Shown: in pieces, positions 1 through 9,178 of the stretch | How positions within the stretch are numbered: position 1 is the first letter of the stretch | How the letters are laid out: every line of letters begins with the position of its first letter | Assembly: GCA_050291725.1 (NCBI GenBank) | Contig: JBNKKH010000021.1 | Location: forward strand, 52,628-116,627 | Direction of reading: 5' to 3' | Length of the DNA stretch: 64,000 nucleotides | Origin: JAAGZL01 sp050291725 | GTDB taxonomy: Bacteria > Pseudomonadota > Gammaproteobacteria > Chromatiales > Chromatiaceae | The notes under the pieces: generated by a model | What the model saw: only the letters and a program-made list of their open reading frames with translations | Told to the model about the DNA's origin: nothing | Database searches by the model: none | Made by a program: the position numbers and the translations under genes

Positions 1-1766
1 CTCTTGGACGCCCTGTAAGCATGCTATCTTTTGCCATAGAAATAGCATGGCTTGGTTTTGAACCGTGGCATATGAAGCTGGTAAACCTACTAATTCACTG
101 GCTTAATAGTATTCTCGTCTACCACCTAACCATCAAACTCTATCCTCGTCTTGTACCTAGCAAAACTGTACAACCCCACGCCATTGCTTCTTTAGTAGCA
201 ATTTTATGGTTGTTACACCCGATAAACCACACAGCAGTATTGTATATCATACAGCGCATGGCGAGCTTATCAGGGACTTTTGTTCTACTTGCATGTCTTA
301 CTTATGCAGCCACCCGTATAAGCATGATAGAAAGCAACTCGCTACGCAAAACACCGATAATAAAACTATTTATTATTGTTCCAATCTTTATCTTTCTAGC
401 AGCATTCAGCAAAGAAAGTGGACTACTAATACCAGTATTTCTTTTTATTATTGAGATAGCAGCCTATCGTTTTACTGTTGCAAACCCCACGGATAAACGC
501 ATACTTCAACTTTTCTTCTTAGCATTTCTTTTCCTGCCTATTGCAATTGCAATAGGATATCTATTCACCCACCCTGATTGGCTTTCACAAGCGTACGGAA
601 CACGAGATTTCTCTCTGCTCGAACGAATCCTTACTCAGTCACGTGCATTAATGTGGTACGTAAACATGATTGCACTACCTGATGTAACACAACTTGGAAT
701 ATTCCATGACGACTTTGAAATATCCAAAACACTTTTCTCACCAACAACCACCATCTACTCTTATTTCGCCATTGCGACACTTCTAATAACTGCTGTAGTG
801 GCTATAAATAAAATACCATGGTTATCCTTAGGAATATTCTGGTTTTTTGCTGGACACCTAATGGAATCTACTATAATTCCATTGGAAATGGTTTATGAGC
901 ACAGAAACTATATTGCTTCCATAGGGGTATTAATTGCGATAGTTATTGCGATTGAAACAATATTCACGCGCATGGGAGTTAAATCAAAGGCAAAAACAAT
1001 TGTAGCCATATTTACTATCACAATTATCGCTTTTACGACGCATACATTATCCCGCCAATGGTCAGATGATGTTGGGCTATATATTGTTACGGCCAACAAC
1101 CACCCAAGATCACTAAGAGCTAATATCGAGGCTGGCACTCTTTTTAGCAAATTAGCAAAGGGCAGCGAAGGTGTAAAGCGCACCACTTTACTTAATAAAG
1201 CAGATTCATATTTTGAGAAAGCCGCATCGATTAATCCCACCTCTCCTAACGCCTTATTTGGACAGCTATTCATGCACTTTGAACATAACTTAGAGGGAGA
1301 GGAGTTAATCATTGAGGAACTAAGCCAAAGACTAGCACGGGGAACCGTCGACGCAACAACTCTCAATGGGCTAGGAGTGTTGACCGAGTGTATTGTAGAT
1401 GGGTTCTGCAAAATTGATCGTAACAAATACTTCGAGCTTATTAGAATCTCGTATGAAAACCCAAGCTCAAAAGAACAAGCTCACAAACACCTTCTATTGC
1501 TAATGGCCAAATACTATGCGAACAAGCTCCATGACTATAATTTAGCAATTCAACTTATACGTCGCTGTATTAAACTAGCACCTCATGATGTCGAACTCCA
1601 ACTAATGATGATTAAATATCTGGCTAATGACGGTAGAGTTGATGAAGCCTTGCAAGCAGCTAACTCTTTATCAAAACATAAGAATGCCTGGAAAATCCAA
1701 GACACAATAAGAAAATGGAAGGAAAAACTAGAATCAATACAAAGCACACGTATAGAATCACCATAA
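1..1766 (+). CDS. Polytopic membrane protein with C-terminal TPR repeats (5' end outside window)
   Basis: The reading frame is already open at base 3: Leu-Gly-Arg-Pro-Val-Ser precedes the first ATG (21) with no stop, and GRPVSM is normally internal in this family, so the start lies to the left. About 587 residues are visible. The first ~350 hold many hydrophobic segments and the motif LLHPINHTAVLYIIQRM, typical of bacterial proteins related to TMTC/O-mannosyltransferase-like TPR membrane proteins. The last ~200 residues are soluble and TPR-like (for example YFEKAASINPTSPNALFG and YNLAIQLIRRCIKLAPHD). It probably transfers or handles a lipid-linked sugar at the inner membrane, perhaps on pilin or the surface glycan made by the downstream cluster. 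That role is inference from family and context. Confidence 0.75.
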   Translation, partial: LGRPVSMLSFAIEIAWLGFEPWHMKLVNLLIHWLNSILVYHLTIKLYPRLVPSKTVQPHAIASLVAILWLLHPINHTAVLYIIQRMASLSGTFVLLACLTYAATRISMIESNSLRKTPIIKLFIIVPIFIFLAAFSKESGLLIPVFLFIIEIAAYRFTVANPTDKRILQLFFLAFLFLPIAIAIGYLFTHPDWLSQAYGTRDFSLLERILTQSRALMWYVNMIALPDVTQLGIFHDDFEISKTLFSPTTTIYSYFAIATLLITAVVAINKIPWLSLGIFWFFAGHLMESTIIPLEMVYEHRNYIASIGVLIAIVIAIETIFTRMGVKSKAKTIVAIFTITIIAFTTHTLSRQWSDDVGLYIVTANNHPRSLRANIEAGTLFSKLAKGSEGVKRTTLLNKADSYFEKAASINPTSPNALFGQLFMHFEHNLEGEELIIEELSQRLARGTVDATTLNGLGVLTECIVDGFCKIDRNKYFELIRISYENPSSKEQAHKHLLLLMAKYYANKLHDYNLAIQLIRRCIKLAPHDVELQLMMIKYLANDGRVDEALQAANSLSKHKNAWKIQDTIRKWKEKLESIQSTRIESP

Positions 1767-1936
1767 TTGGATTCAGTATTGTCTTTGTCACAGCGTCCGC
1801 AACCTGAAATAAGTCAGATAGAAAATAATTTTTTCAGCGCTTTCTGTCATTAAGCATAGTCCATACTAAAGTATTGACGTAAACTATGCTCACGGTGACA
1901 ATGCGTTATCACGCTTATAAATGGCACAGAATAAAT

Positions 1937-2800
1937 ATGTCAAATAAAATCAGTATAGTTATACCAGCCAAGGATGAGGCAGCCTCAATCGGTCAGGTAA
2001 TATCTGGAATAAATAGCACACTAACAGTTATGGAGATTATTGTTGTAGATGATGGGTCCACTGATGAAACAGCTGCAATAGCAGCAAAGCATGGAGCCCA
2101 AGTAATACAGCATCCATACCCTATAGGTAACGGCGCAGCAATCAAAACCGGAGCAAAATACGCTACAGGGGAAATTATAGTATTCATGGATGCTGACGGA
2201 CAGCATAAGCCAAACGATATTCCTAAACTAATAAATAAGCTAAATGAGGGATATGACATGGCAATTGGAGCTAGAGACAAATCGTCTCAAGCTAATATTG
2301 GACGAAGCGTTGCCAATAGCTTTTATAATCGTTTAGCAAGTTATATGGCTAATCAAACGATAATGGATCTTACGTCTGGATTTAGAGCTGTCAATGCAAA
2401 CAAGTTCCGGGAATTCATTTATCTTCTGCCCAATGGCTTCTCCTACCCTACGACCATTACTATGGCGTTTTTCAGAGCTGGCTATACTGTTACTTATCTC
2501 CCAATAACTGCCCACAAACGCACTGGAAAGAGCCACTTACAACCATTGAGTGATGGTATAAGATTTCTGCTTATTATATTTAGGATCGCAACTCTGTATT
2601 CTCCATTGAAGATATTTGCTCCTATGAGCGCGTGTTTTTTTCTTCTAGGCTCTGGCTATGCCATTTACACATTGCTTAATATGAGCAGATTCACGAATAT
2701 GAGCGCCTTGTTACTCATTTTCTCTATTCTAATATTTCTTATTGGGCTGGTATCAGAACAGATTACGCAACTGATATACAAGTCGACTAACAGCAATTAA
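1937..2800 (+). CDS. Family 2 glycosyltransferase, polyprenyl-phosphate sugar synthase type
   Basis: A 287-residue protein if translation starts at 1937 (MSNKISIVIPAKDE). An in-frame ATG at 1886 would add 17 non-conserved residues, and neither start has a clear Shine-Dalgarno. The N-terminal GT-A domain shows VIPAKDE, VVDDGSTDET and the metal/nucleotide motif FMDADGQHKP, as in dolichol-phosphate mannose synthase and bacterial undecaprenyl-phosphate glycosyltransferases. Two hydrophobic segments close the protein (near residues 225-250 and 255-280). It likely puts a sugar from a nucleotide donor onto a polyprenyl phosphate at the cytoplasmic face. Gene 1 upstream could use such a lipid-linked sugar, and the pairing on the same strand supports this without proving it. 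Confidence 0.8.
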   Translation: MSNKISIVIPAKDEAASIGQVISGINSTLTVMEIIVVDDGSTDETAAIAAKHGAQVIQHPYPIGNGAAIKTGAKYATGEIIVFMDADGQHKPNDIPKLINKLNEGYDMAIGARDKSSQANIGRSVANSFYNRLASYMANQTIMDLTSGFRAVNANKFREFIYLLPNGFSYPTTITMAFFRAGYTVTYLPITAHKRTGKSHLQPLSDGIRFLLIIFRIATLYSPLKIFAPMSACFFLLGSGYAIYTLLNMSRFTNMSALLLIFSILIFLIGLVSEQITQLIYKSTNSN

Positions 2801-2910
2801 AATCTATTCTATAAGATACTATTCTTCAAACTTTTTACTAGAATATCCGGTAGCTAAATAACACTTAGTAAAATCCAATAGTACATATTAGAATTATTAC
2901 TGACCTAGCA

Positions 2911-4089
2911 CTATTCAAAACAGTATAGGCTCCCAGTTTCCCATCCCAATTTAACAGCGGCTGATTTTATAGATGGATTACTCATAAAAGAACAACAGAT
3001 CAACACTCCGGATGGATCAACTTGAGATGGATCAGCAACCTGCAAACTATCGACAAACAGACCTTGTTTGGCTTTATTTATATCAATTAAATTAATATTT
3101 CTTGCCTGGATATACCGGTAAATATGGGGATACAGCAAGAAAAACTCCAGGCCAATACCCCAAAATGAAACAGCTTTACTATTACCGATAAAATCAACTA
3201 TACCCTCAACCTGCCCAAGTAATCTTTTGCAATCTTTATGAAATATTGCACTTATTCGTTCCTGTATATTTTCTGAAGTTACCACTTGCCCAGCTACTCC
3301 AGATTTTCTAACGATTACTGATAGTGATGGATACTTCATGCCATTCTTCATTGGCAAAAGTGAATGGTAAACTTCTGAGATATGCAACCCATGCTGTTTC
3401 AATAAGCTACTTAGGGACAATGGTGTAAAGTGATTGATGTGCTCTTTCATCGCCATCCAGAAAAGAGTTCCCACTCTCGCATTTTCTATTCCATACTGGA
3501 GTGCATCTGGTACTTCAATAATGGCAGCCCCATCATCCGTCAAGACACGCGCTAACTCTTTAATGACTTTATGGATATCAATAACATGTTCAAGCACATG
3601 GAAATAACACAGTAAACTTTTTGACGAATCAACAAATGGCAGCTCAAACATATCACCATTTATATATTCAATTGTACTTTGCTGTACCTGGCCTAAACTC
3701 TTGGTGTCAATATCAATCCCTGTTAACTCTAACGCATCTCCATACTTTGCATAGAGATAACATAACCAACCGCCTCTAGAACACCCAACATCAACAACTG
3801 AATCCATTAACAAATTATTATCGGACATAATGCTGTGATAAAAGCGATAACGAGAGATATCTTCCTGACTGCTTCCACCAACGCCCACACCTGACTGCTC
3901 TGAGTATAAACACTCTTGTGCATAATGCTCCGTGATCTGAGAATCTGTAAAACTGCGCTCAACATTCACCAATAAACAGTGCTCACATTCATAAAGAACG
4001 CCTGTTTCATTGAATATTGACCCATCAAAATCCCTAAAGGGGAAAGTGGCAAAGTTTTTCATCTCACTGTTGCAGCATGGACAACGCAT
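2911..4089 (-). CDS. SAM-dependent methyltransferase with N-terminal zinc ribbon
   Basis: A 392-residue protein starting MRCPCCNSEM. This start has a strong GAGGGG Shine-Dalgarno 7 bases upstream, which overlaps the alternative ATG at 4104. CPCC near residue 3 and CEHC near residue 34 form a probable zinc ribbon. A class I methyltransferase core follows (VVDVGCSRGGW for SAM binding; LLCYFHVLEHVIDIHKV after strand 4). The C-terminal ~100 residues contain a second Rossmann-like start (VSFWGIGLEFF), the layout of sugar C-methyltransferases, but similarity to the tight family member at 12300-13526 is loose. Being 192 bases beyond the flippase-like gene, it may be the last gene of the glycan operon or separately expressed. 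Confidence 0.75.
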   Translation of the reverse strand: MRCPCCNSEMKNFATFPFRDFDGSIFNETGVLYECEHCLLVNVERSFTDSQITEHYAQECLYSEQSGVGVGGSSQEDISRYRFYHSIMSDNNLLMDSVVDVGCSRGGWLCYLYAKYGDALELTGIDIDTKSLGQVQQSTIEYINGDMFELPFVDSSKSLLCYFHVLEHVIDIHKVIKELARVLTDDGAAIIEVPDALQYGIENARVGTLFWMAMKEHINHFTPLSLSSLLKQHGLHISEVYHSLLPMKNGMKYPSLSVIVRKSGVAGQVVTSENIQERISAIFHKDCKRLLGQVEGIVDFIGNSKAVSFWGIGLEFFLLYPHIYRYIQARNINLIDINKAKQGLFVDSLQVADPSQVDPSGVLICCSFMSNPSIKSAAVKLGWETGSLYCFE

Positions 4090-4281
4090 AATTGCACCCC
4101 TCATATAACTATCACATCCGCACCAAATCTAACTTGATACTTGTAGCTTATATCCATTGTTTATGTTGTATATCATTGAGCAAACAACATGCGTTCCAAT
4201 TAATTAACTGCAGGAATATTCCTGCATAAAATAATCTTTAAAATATAAAACACTTTAGTGGCCAGGACTAAGCTGAATAGA

Positions 4282-5181
4282 TCATTGATCACCAACATTT
4301 TCAATCAAAGTGATACTTTTTATAATAAATGATATTGCCCAGGTACACAGATCAGCAACCAGAATTACTATACGAAAACCAAACAACAGAGTAATCATTG
4401 CTGAGGGGGGTAATGCGCTAGGCATTAACAGACTTGCAACATACTCAGATACACCTAAACCTTGCGGGGCAAAAAGAGCTATAAAACCTATACCCCAAGA
4501 AAACAGATAGACTCCCATTATATCAGTCAAACTCAGAGAACCTTCTAATGAAGGCATAGATGATACATAGATAAAGAATGACAAACTGGCCCCTATCCAA
4601 TATAAAAACTGCACTAGCATTCCAAAAAGATAGTGGCTACTAGATAGGTTAGCATTCTTCAATAGGTACCTATTTATCACTATAGGCATAAGTAGCAGGC
4701 AAATAAGAGTAACAAGTATTACTACTTCTAAAAGGCTATGAAATACTAGTGATAAATTATCGGACACTAGCATTACAGACGCACCTACCAGTAGCGTTAC
4801 ACATGCTGCACCAGCATTCTCAACAAGAAAATAGAGTGCTATATTTCGCGCACTTATGCCATTACCATGATACCCCTCAATCCTAGCCACTGAATGCCAA
4901 ATCCCACCAGGCAAATACTTGGCAGGCAACCTGCTTGCATTTATATAGTAGGCATCCCGAAAACTTAGTTTGGAAGATAAGCTAGCAAATATTTTTACCG
5001 GGAAGCAAGGAGCTACAAAATACAGCCCTATCCAAATCATTATACTCAGCAGCAACATAGACATGTCTGCTTGAGCAATAATTGCTCCTGCCTGTTCTCT
5101 TGAATCCCAGGTCAAATAGCCAATAAATATAAATGCTAAAACCGCAAATAAAACTTTGATTCTGTGCAGAATCGTTTTCAT
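4282..5181 (-). CDS. Lysylphosphatidylglycerol synthase TM-like / flippase-like membrane protein
   Basis: A 299-residue protein made almost entirely of hydrophobic helices (about eight). LPGGIWHSVAR near residue 90 and FAPQGLGVSEYV near residue 237 are hallmarks of the UPF0104 family (membrane part of MprF, also AglD-like proteins next to glycosyltransferases). Members without the MprF catalytic domain are proposed to move or modify lipid-linked substrates. Its ATG overlaps the stop of the upstream glycosyltransferase by four bases (ATGA), so the two are translationally coupled. A role in transporting the glycan intermediate is inferred from position. Confidence 0.8.
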   Translation of the reverse strand: MKTILHRIKVLFAVLAFIFIGYLTWDSREQAGAIIAQADMSMLLLSIMIWIGLYFVAPCFPVKIFASLSSKLSFRDAYYINASRLPAKYLPGGIWHSVARIEGYHGNGISARNIALYFLVENAGAACVTLLVGASVMLVSDNLSLVFHSLLEVVILVTLICLLLMPIVINRYLLKNANLSSSHYLFGMLVQFLYWIGASLSFFIYVSSMPSLEGSLSLTDIMGVYLFSWGIGFIALFAPQGLGVSEYVASLLMPSALPPSAMITLLFGFRIVILVADLCTWAISFIIKSITLIENVGDQ

Positions 5182-6044
5182 TTGTATTGTCTTTTCCCAG
5201 AAAAGTAACGCACTGGTAATGTAGGTAGAAGTAACGCGATGATAGCAATCTTAACTGAGACGGATATATCAGCTTTCAATACAGTGTTCACAAGAGCTAT
5301 AGGTAATCTTGCTAGTGGCAAAATACGATCCAGCCCGTTTCTTGTTACCTGCTGCTCTTCACCCCGGTATCGATCCAAACGCTCCTTATAAGTACTCTCA
5401 AATCTGAATTCACGTCGCGACCAGGAAGCTTTTGGCGCATGTACAAAGTCACCATGCAGAGCAAGATAGGATAAAGCAACCATATCCTCACCAACAATAC
5501 TTCGAATCAGATACTGTTTTATCAGGTCTGTCCTGATGAGACCAAGGATTGGGTGTACATTTCCCCATAACACGCTGAAATAACGAGCAATAATCTCCAT
5601 GCCCCTGGTATCTGTATACCCAGAGTTTTTTTCTATTAAATTACCATTCTGGTCGATCCAGTTTGAACAACCGAATGCAATCACCGATCTTTGATTCTCT
5701 AAAAGCTTTTGCACACACTCTGAGATATAGTTACTCGACCAGGCATCATGCCCACAACCCCACATAAAGTATGCCCCTTTAGCATCATGCAACACTTTGG
5801 CAAAATTCTCACCAGCCCCCCTATTCTCTTTAAATCGCTGATAACGAATATAGGGGATTCTCGCTTGATACTCCTCACATATTTTTTGGGTATCGTCCGT
5901 CGAAGCGTTATCAGATATTAATATTTCAATATTCTGATAATCTTGCGAAACTAGAGAATCTAGAGTTTGCCTTATATACCGCCCTTCATTATAAAGTGGC
6001 ATCCCGATAGAAACGAGTGGTAGCGAGTTCATCATCCTTATCAA
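5178..6044 (-). CDS. Family 2 glycosyltransferase
   Basis: A 288-residue GT-A glycosyltransferase. PLVSIGMPLYNEGRYIRQTL opens the domain, followed by ILISDNASTDDTQ (nucleotide binding) and a degenerate acceptor-side motif (YFMWGCGHDAW) where DxD is usually found. The start may be at MIRMMNSLP or at either later Met in that stretch. No membrane segments are evident, so it probably works at the inner face of the cytoplasmic membrane. It lies 42 bases after the CmcI-like gene and overlaps the flippase-like gene, consistent with a late glycosyl transfer step in the same operon. Confidence 0.8.
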   Translation of the reverse strand: MIRMMNSLPLVSIGMPLYNEGRYIRQTLDSLVSQDYQNIEILISDNASTDDTQKICEEYQARIPYIRYQRFKENRGAGENFAKVLHDAKGAYFMWGCGHDAWSSNYISECVQKLLENQRSVIAFGCSNWIDQNGNLIEKNSGYTDTRGMEIIARYFSVLWGNVHPILGLIRTDLIKQYLIRSIVGEDMVALSYLALHGDFVHAPKASWSRREFRFESTYKERLDRYRGEEQQVTRNGLDRILPLARLPIALVNTVLKADISVSVKIAIIALLLPTLPVRYFSGKRQYK

Positions 6045-6086
6045 TAATACAATTGGTTATAACCCATATCAGCGTAACTAGCTCCT

Positions 6087-6899
6087 CTACACTCTCTTTA
6101 AAAACCCATCACTAGAGGCAGTGATCACAATCTTATGTTCAATGGCCTTATCAACATTAAATTGTAACTCTTTCCCGTCAACATCGCTTCTCCCTTCCTC
6201 TTCTAGTATGCAGAGATACTCCCAAACTGCCGTCTTCGGATTATTCCCCTTATCCCAAGGGCGATCAGCACAAAACCCTTTTGGCAAATCCTCTACCCCT
6301 GTATCCCATACTACACAGTATGAACCTGGCGAGGTTAATGGTGCATATGCCTCAAGTTCTGCCAGAACATGTTCATGTGTATGATTTGAATCAAGAAAAA
6401 CAAGCACGCGCTCATATTTTAAAGCTGTTGACCTTACTTTCTCTATCACTTCTGGTGCTATTGATGAACCAGATATCATATCAATTTTATGTCCTAAAGG
6501 ATGAGACTCAATAGCAATACGGTTGTGTTCTCGTATATCTATATCAACACCCAACACTCGACGTGAACTTTCATGCGGATTTAAATAATTTTTCTCACTT
6601 ACTGCATCACAATAGTCTAGCATTGCCAACATTGATGCACTTAGAATCAATGACCCTCCATGTGCAATACCTGTTTCAATAACTAAATCCGGACGCACCT
6701 CCCATATAATTTCTTGGATAGCATATATATCCTGCGGCACTTGAATTATTGGTCTACTCAGCCAAGTGAAATTCTGAGCATAATTATGCCGAATTGACTC
6801 CCTCACCCAGATATTTGATAAGCCAATAAAATCGCGGTCTTCACCGATTTCTTTTATATTTTTCTCAACAAGAGCCGTATATTCTGATCGTGAATCCAT
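6087..6899 (-). CDS. CmcI-like (cephalosporin hydroxylase / rhamnosyl O-methyltransferase) protein
   Basis: A 270-residue protein of the CmcI family, SAM-dependent methyltransferase-fold enzymes often found in O-antigen and glycolipid clusters. Visible motifs are PIIQVPQDIYAIQEIIWE, the SAM loop ETGIAHGGSLI near residue 95, and VFLDSNHTHEHVLAELEAY near residue 185, where the conserved D/H residues would bind a divalent metal. The family name comes from a cephalosporin pathway protein, but most members next to glycosyltransferases are thought to O-methylate sugars. The methylated sugar here cannot be read from sequence. Confidence 0.78.
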   Translation of the reverse strand: MDSRSEYTALVEKNIKEIGEDRDFIGLSNIWVRESIRHNYAQNFTWLSRPIIQVPQDIYAIQEIIWEVRPDLVIETGIAHGGSLILSASMLAMLDYCDAVSEKNYLNPHESSRRVLGVDIDIREHNRIAIESHPLGHKIDMISGSSIAPEVIEKVRSTALKYERVLVFLDSNHTHEHVLAELEAYAPLTSPGSYCVVWDTGVEDLPKGFCADRPWDKGNNPKTAVWEYLCILEEEGRSDVDGKELQFNVDKAIEHKIVITASSDGFLKRV

Positions 6900-6929
6900 A
6901 ATATATTCCGTAGTTAGCTATATATATTT

Positions 6930-8009
6930 TCATTCCCAGCAATAGAGAATCGTTTCACCTAACTGCGCTGAGTGATGACGCAGTGAAAATCTGTAATTTG
7001 GAACAAGGCTATGAATAAAATTCACTATATTTGGTATGTCAGTAGGATAGTGGTAAACGCTGATTGCAATCTTTGGCCTCCACTTTCTAAGTGTATCCAC
7101 AGCCCCCCGCAACAGATCCATTTCCATCCCCTCAACATCCACCTTAATAAAGGTCACTTTTTCACCTGCCAGATACCCGTCCAAGCTATATGTTTTAATT
7201 GCTCCAGTATCTGCTTTTTCAAGAGAGTAGCTTTGAAGTTGGCCGCTTTTTGTATCGCCTTGCATAAATGATTCGGCTGCGGCTAAACCTGCACTCTCAA
7301 GTATAACCACAGATTCATCAAGCGCCCACTCTGCAAGAAGCCTATTCACACGTAACCGCATTGCAGAAAATTGGCGCTGTCCAGGTTCAAAAGCATAAAT
7401 CTTTGTGAATTGTCCATTGTTAGCCCATACAAACCGCTCAAGACTGTCACCAACATACGCACCCGCATCTACATAAACTTCGTTACCTGATGAAATAAAC
7501 TGAGGCAAGCAGAAATACTGATCGGGTCTATACACATATTCACAAAGAACCGTTTTACTGGTTAACATTGCCATAAGCACCGAACGCAATGTTTCTTTTG
7601 ACCTCTCATCGCATAAAATGTCATTGTGAATATCTATAAAGTCAGCCAGATTACTAGCAACCACAAATGCATCTAAGGCGCAAAATGGTACTTTTTTTCC
7701 CGCTAGGACTGTTGCCAACTGTTTTACAGCATGGCGAGCTGTAATAAAAACAAAATCTGCTTGAACCAGGGATAACTCCTCTGGTGAGGTAATAACTATC
7801 CCCGACATCTCTTTTCCTACCAACTCAGGGTTCCCATCATAGCAGGCAAATAGATTAATCCCTTTTGATTGAAACCATGTAGCTGACCACTTACCGAGAA
7901 AACCGGCTCCGTATATAGCAATACGTAATTTCCCATCAAATAAATCACCTGGAACATTGGACAGGACATGATCACACTCTGTCATAATCTCATCTAAGGA
8001 GGGTATCAT
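6930..8009 (-). CDS. FkbM-family methyltransferase with N-terminal nucleotide-binding-like domain
   Basis: A 359-residue protein starting MIPSLDEIMTECD, whose ATG overlaps the preceding stop (ATGA). An upstream GTG at 8060 would extend into the neighbour's C-terminus and is less likely. Residues ~25-130 form a Rossmann-like domain beginning IAIYGAGFLGKW. The C-terminal FkbM domain shows VYVDAGAYVGDSLERF (SAM loop), IYAFEPG, and VTFIKVDVEGMEMDLLRGA near the end, the D-x-E-G-x-E family signature. FkbM proteins O-methylate sugars or small molecules. It is a tandem homologue of the next gene upstream, with the same two-domain layout but divergent sequence. Confidence 0.82.
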   Translation of the reverse strand: MIPSLDEIMTECDHVLSNVPGDLFDGKLRIAIYGAGFLGKWSATWFQSKGINLFACYDGNPELVGKEMSGIVITSPEELSLVQADFVFITARHAVKQLATVLAGKKVPFCALDAFVVASNLADFIDIHNDILCDERSKETLRSVLMAMLTSKTVLCEYVYRPDQYFCLPQFISSGNEVYVDAGAYVGDSLERFVWANNGQFTKIYAFEPGQRQFSAMRLRVNRLLAEWALDESVVILESAGLAAAESFMQGDTKSGQLQSYSLEKADTGAIKTYSLDGYLAGEKVTFIKVDVEGMEMDLLRGAVDTLRKWRPKIAISVYHYPTDIPNIVNFIHSLVPNYRFSLRHHSAQLGETILYCWE

Positions 8010-9178
8010 TGTAGTATCCGCTCTTCTGGTATGACATATACAACCGCCCCGGTTCCGCACCAGCTGTGGAGCCGCATAAAAAAATTATACTCATGTAAAT
8101 TTTCCATCATCCACGCAGGTAGTTTCCATAGACCATCATCGTTATGATAAGAAGTACTGGCGATTATCGGCCGATATTCGTCTATAGTTTCTTTTGCTCC
8201 CTCCAACGCATCTAACTCCCCTCCCTCTATATGTAACTTAATAAAGGAAGGCGAGATATTCATAAGATCCACAGTAGCAATAGCAACAGGTGTATCACCT
8301 AGCTCTGACAATTGTGATACATAACCTAACCCGGTAGAAAACATTCCGTCTCCCGCACTTTTTCCTATCACAGATGGAATTACTTCTATCTTATCATTCA
8401 GCCTATTAACACTCTCTTGCATCTGCCTTTGAAAATCTAGCAAGTTATTTGGATCTGGTTCGATAGCCCATATTCTTTTAAACTTACCATTTGTTAGTTC
8501 TATAAAACGCATGCTGACACTTCCATTATGAGCCCCAATATCAGCAAAGCTTTCATCATCAGATAATACACCGAGTATTTCAGGTATAAAGTAGCGATTT
8601 GCTGTATTCACGGGCGAATCATCAAACGACCACTCTTCCCTTAGCAGATGCCAGGCAATGAACTGAAGGTGATGGGCCCGAGAAACATCATCTGCCCAGG
8701 TATTAAGCACATAGCAAATACGGTCTATTGATAGCGAATCAAGTGGATTCGCAAACCATCCGTTGCTTAATGGATGTCGATCATGATACGCCTCAGCTAT
8801 ATCATAAAAAGGGACAATATTTTTCCATCCCTGTTGTGAAAGATCTTCTTTCAAGGGATCAAAAGGGTAATTAACCACACAAACAGCAAGCAGATCATTA
8901 CGTTTTTGATTTGCATCTACCTCATCTGGCGAAAGAAGCTTAATTCCGTTCCAAAAAATATCCTGGCGATACTCTTCAGCGTTCTGATCAACAACATATT
9001 CAACCTTAATACCTATTCGCGCAAAATACTCTTTTGCCATGCGTCCAAGGTTACCTGCGCCATATAAAGCCAGAGGTCTATTGACCTTAATAGGACCTGC
9101 TTTTATATTTTGCCCAGCAATTTCAGTTAATAATTTTTTTGCTGTTACTGCATCTGGAGCATTTTTGAACCTCTTCAT
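8006..9178 (-). CDS. FkbM-family methyltransferase with N-terminal nucleotide-binding-like domain
   Basis: A 390-residue protein. The N-terminus carries a Rossmann-like start (LALYGAGNLGRMAKEYF, near residue 37) and a short region ending in YDIAEAYH. The C-terminal domain has SFADIGAHNGSVSMRFIE (SAM loop), IWAIEPDPNN and FIKLHIEGGELDALEGAKE, the FkbM signature with H in place of the usual D at the first acidic position. It overlaps both neighbours by four bases. It probably O-methylates a sugar of the surface glycan. Two consecutive FkbM enzymes suggest two methylation sites or two substrates. Confidence 0.82.
   Translation of the reverse strand: MKRFKNAPDAVTAKKLLTEIAGQNIKAGPIKVNRPLALYGAGNLGRMAKEYFARIGIKVEYVVDQNAEEYRQDIFWNGIKLLSPDEVDANQKRNDLLAVCVVNYPFDPLKEDLSQQGWKNIVPFYDIAEAYHDRHPLSNGWFANPLDSLSIDRICYVLNTWADDVSRAHHLQFIAWHLLREEWSFDDSPVNTANRYFIPEILGVLSDDESFADIGAHNGSVSMRFIELTNGKFKRIWAIEPDPNNLLDFQRQMQESVNRLNDKIEVIPSVIGKSAGDGMFSTGLGYVSQLSELGDTPVAIATVDLMNISPSFIKLHIEGGELDALEGAKETIDEYRPIIASTSYHNDDGLWKLPAWMMENLHEYNFFMRLHSWCGTGAVVYVIPEERILQ

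Noticed and set aside
908..1426. 172-codon open frame antisense to the TPR membrane gene
   Set aside because: It mirrors the coding frame of the sense gene, has no ribosome site, and its translation looks unlike any protein family.
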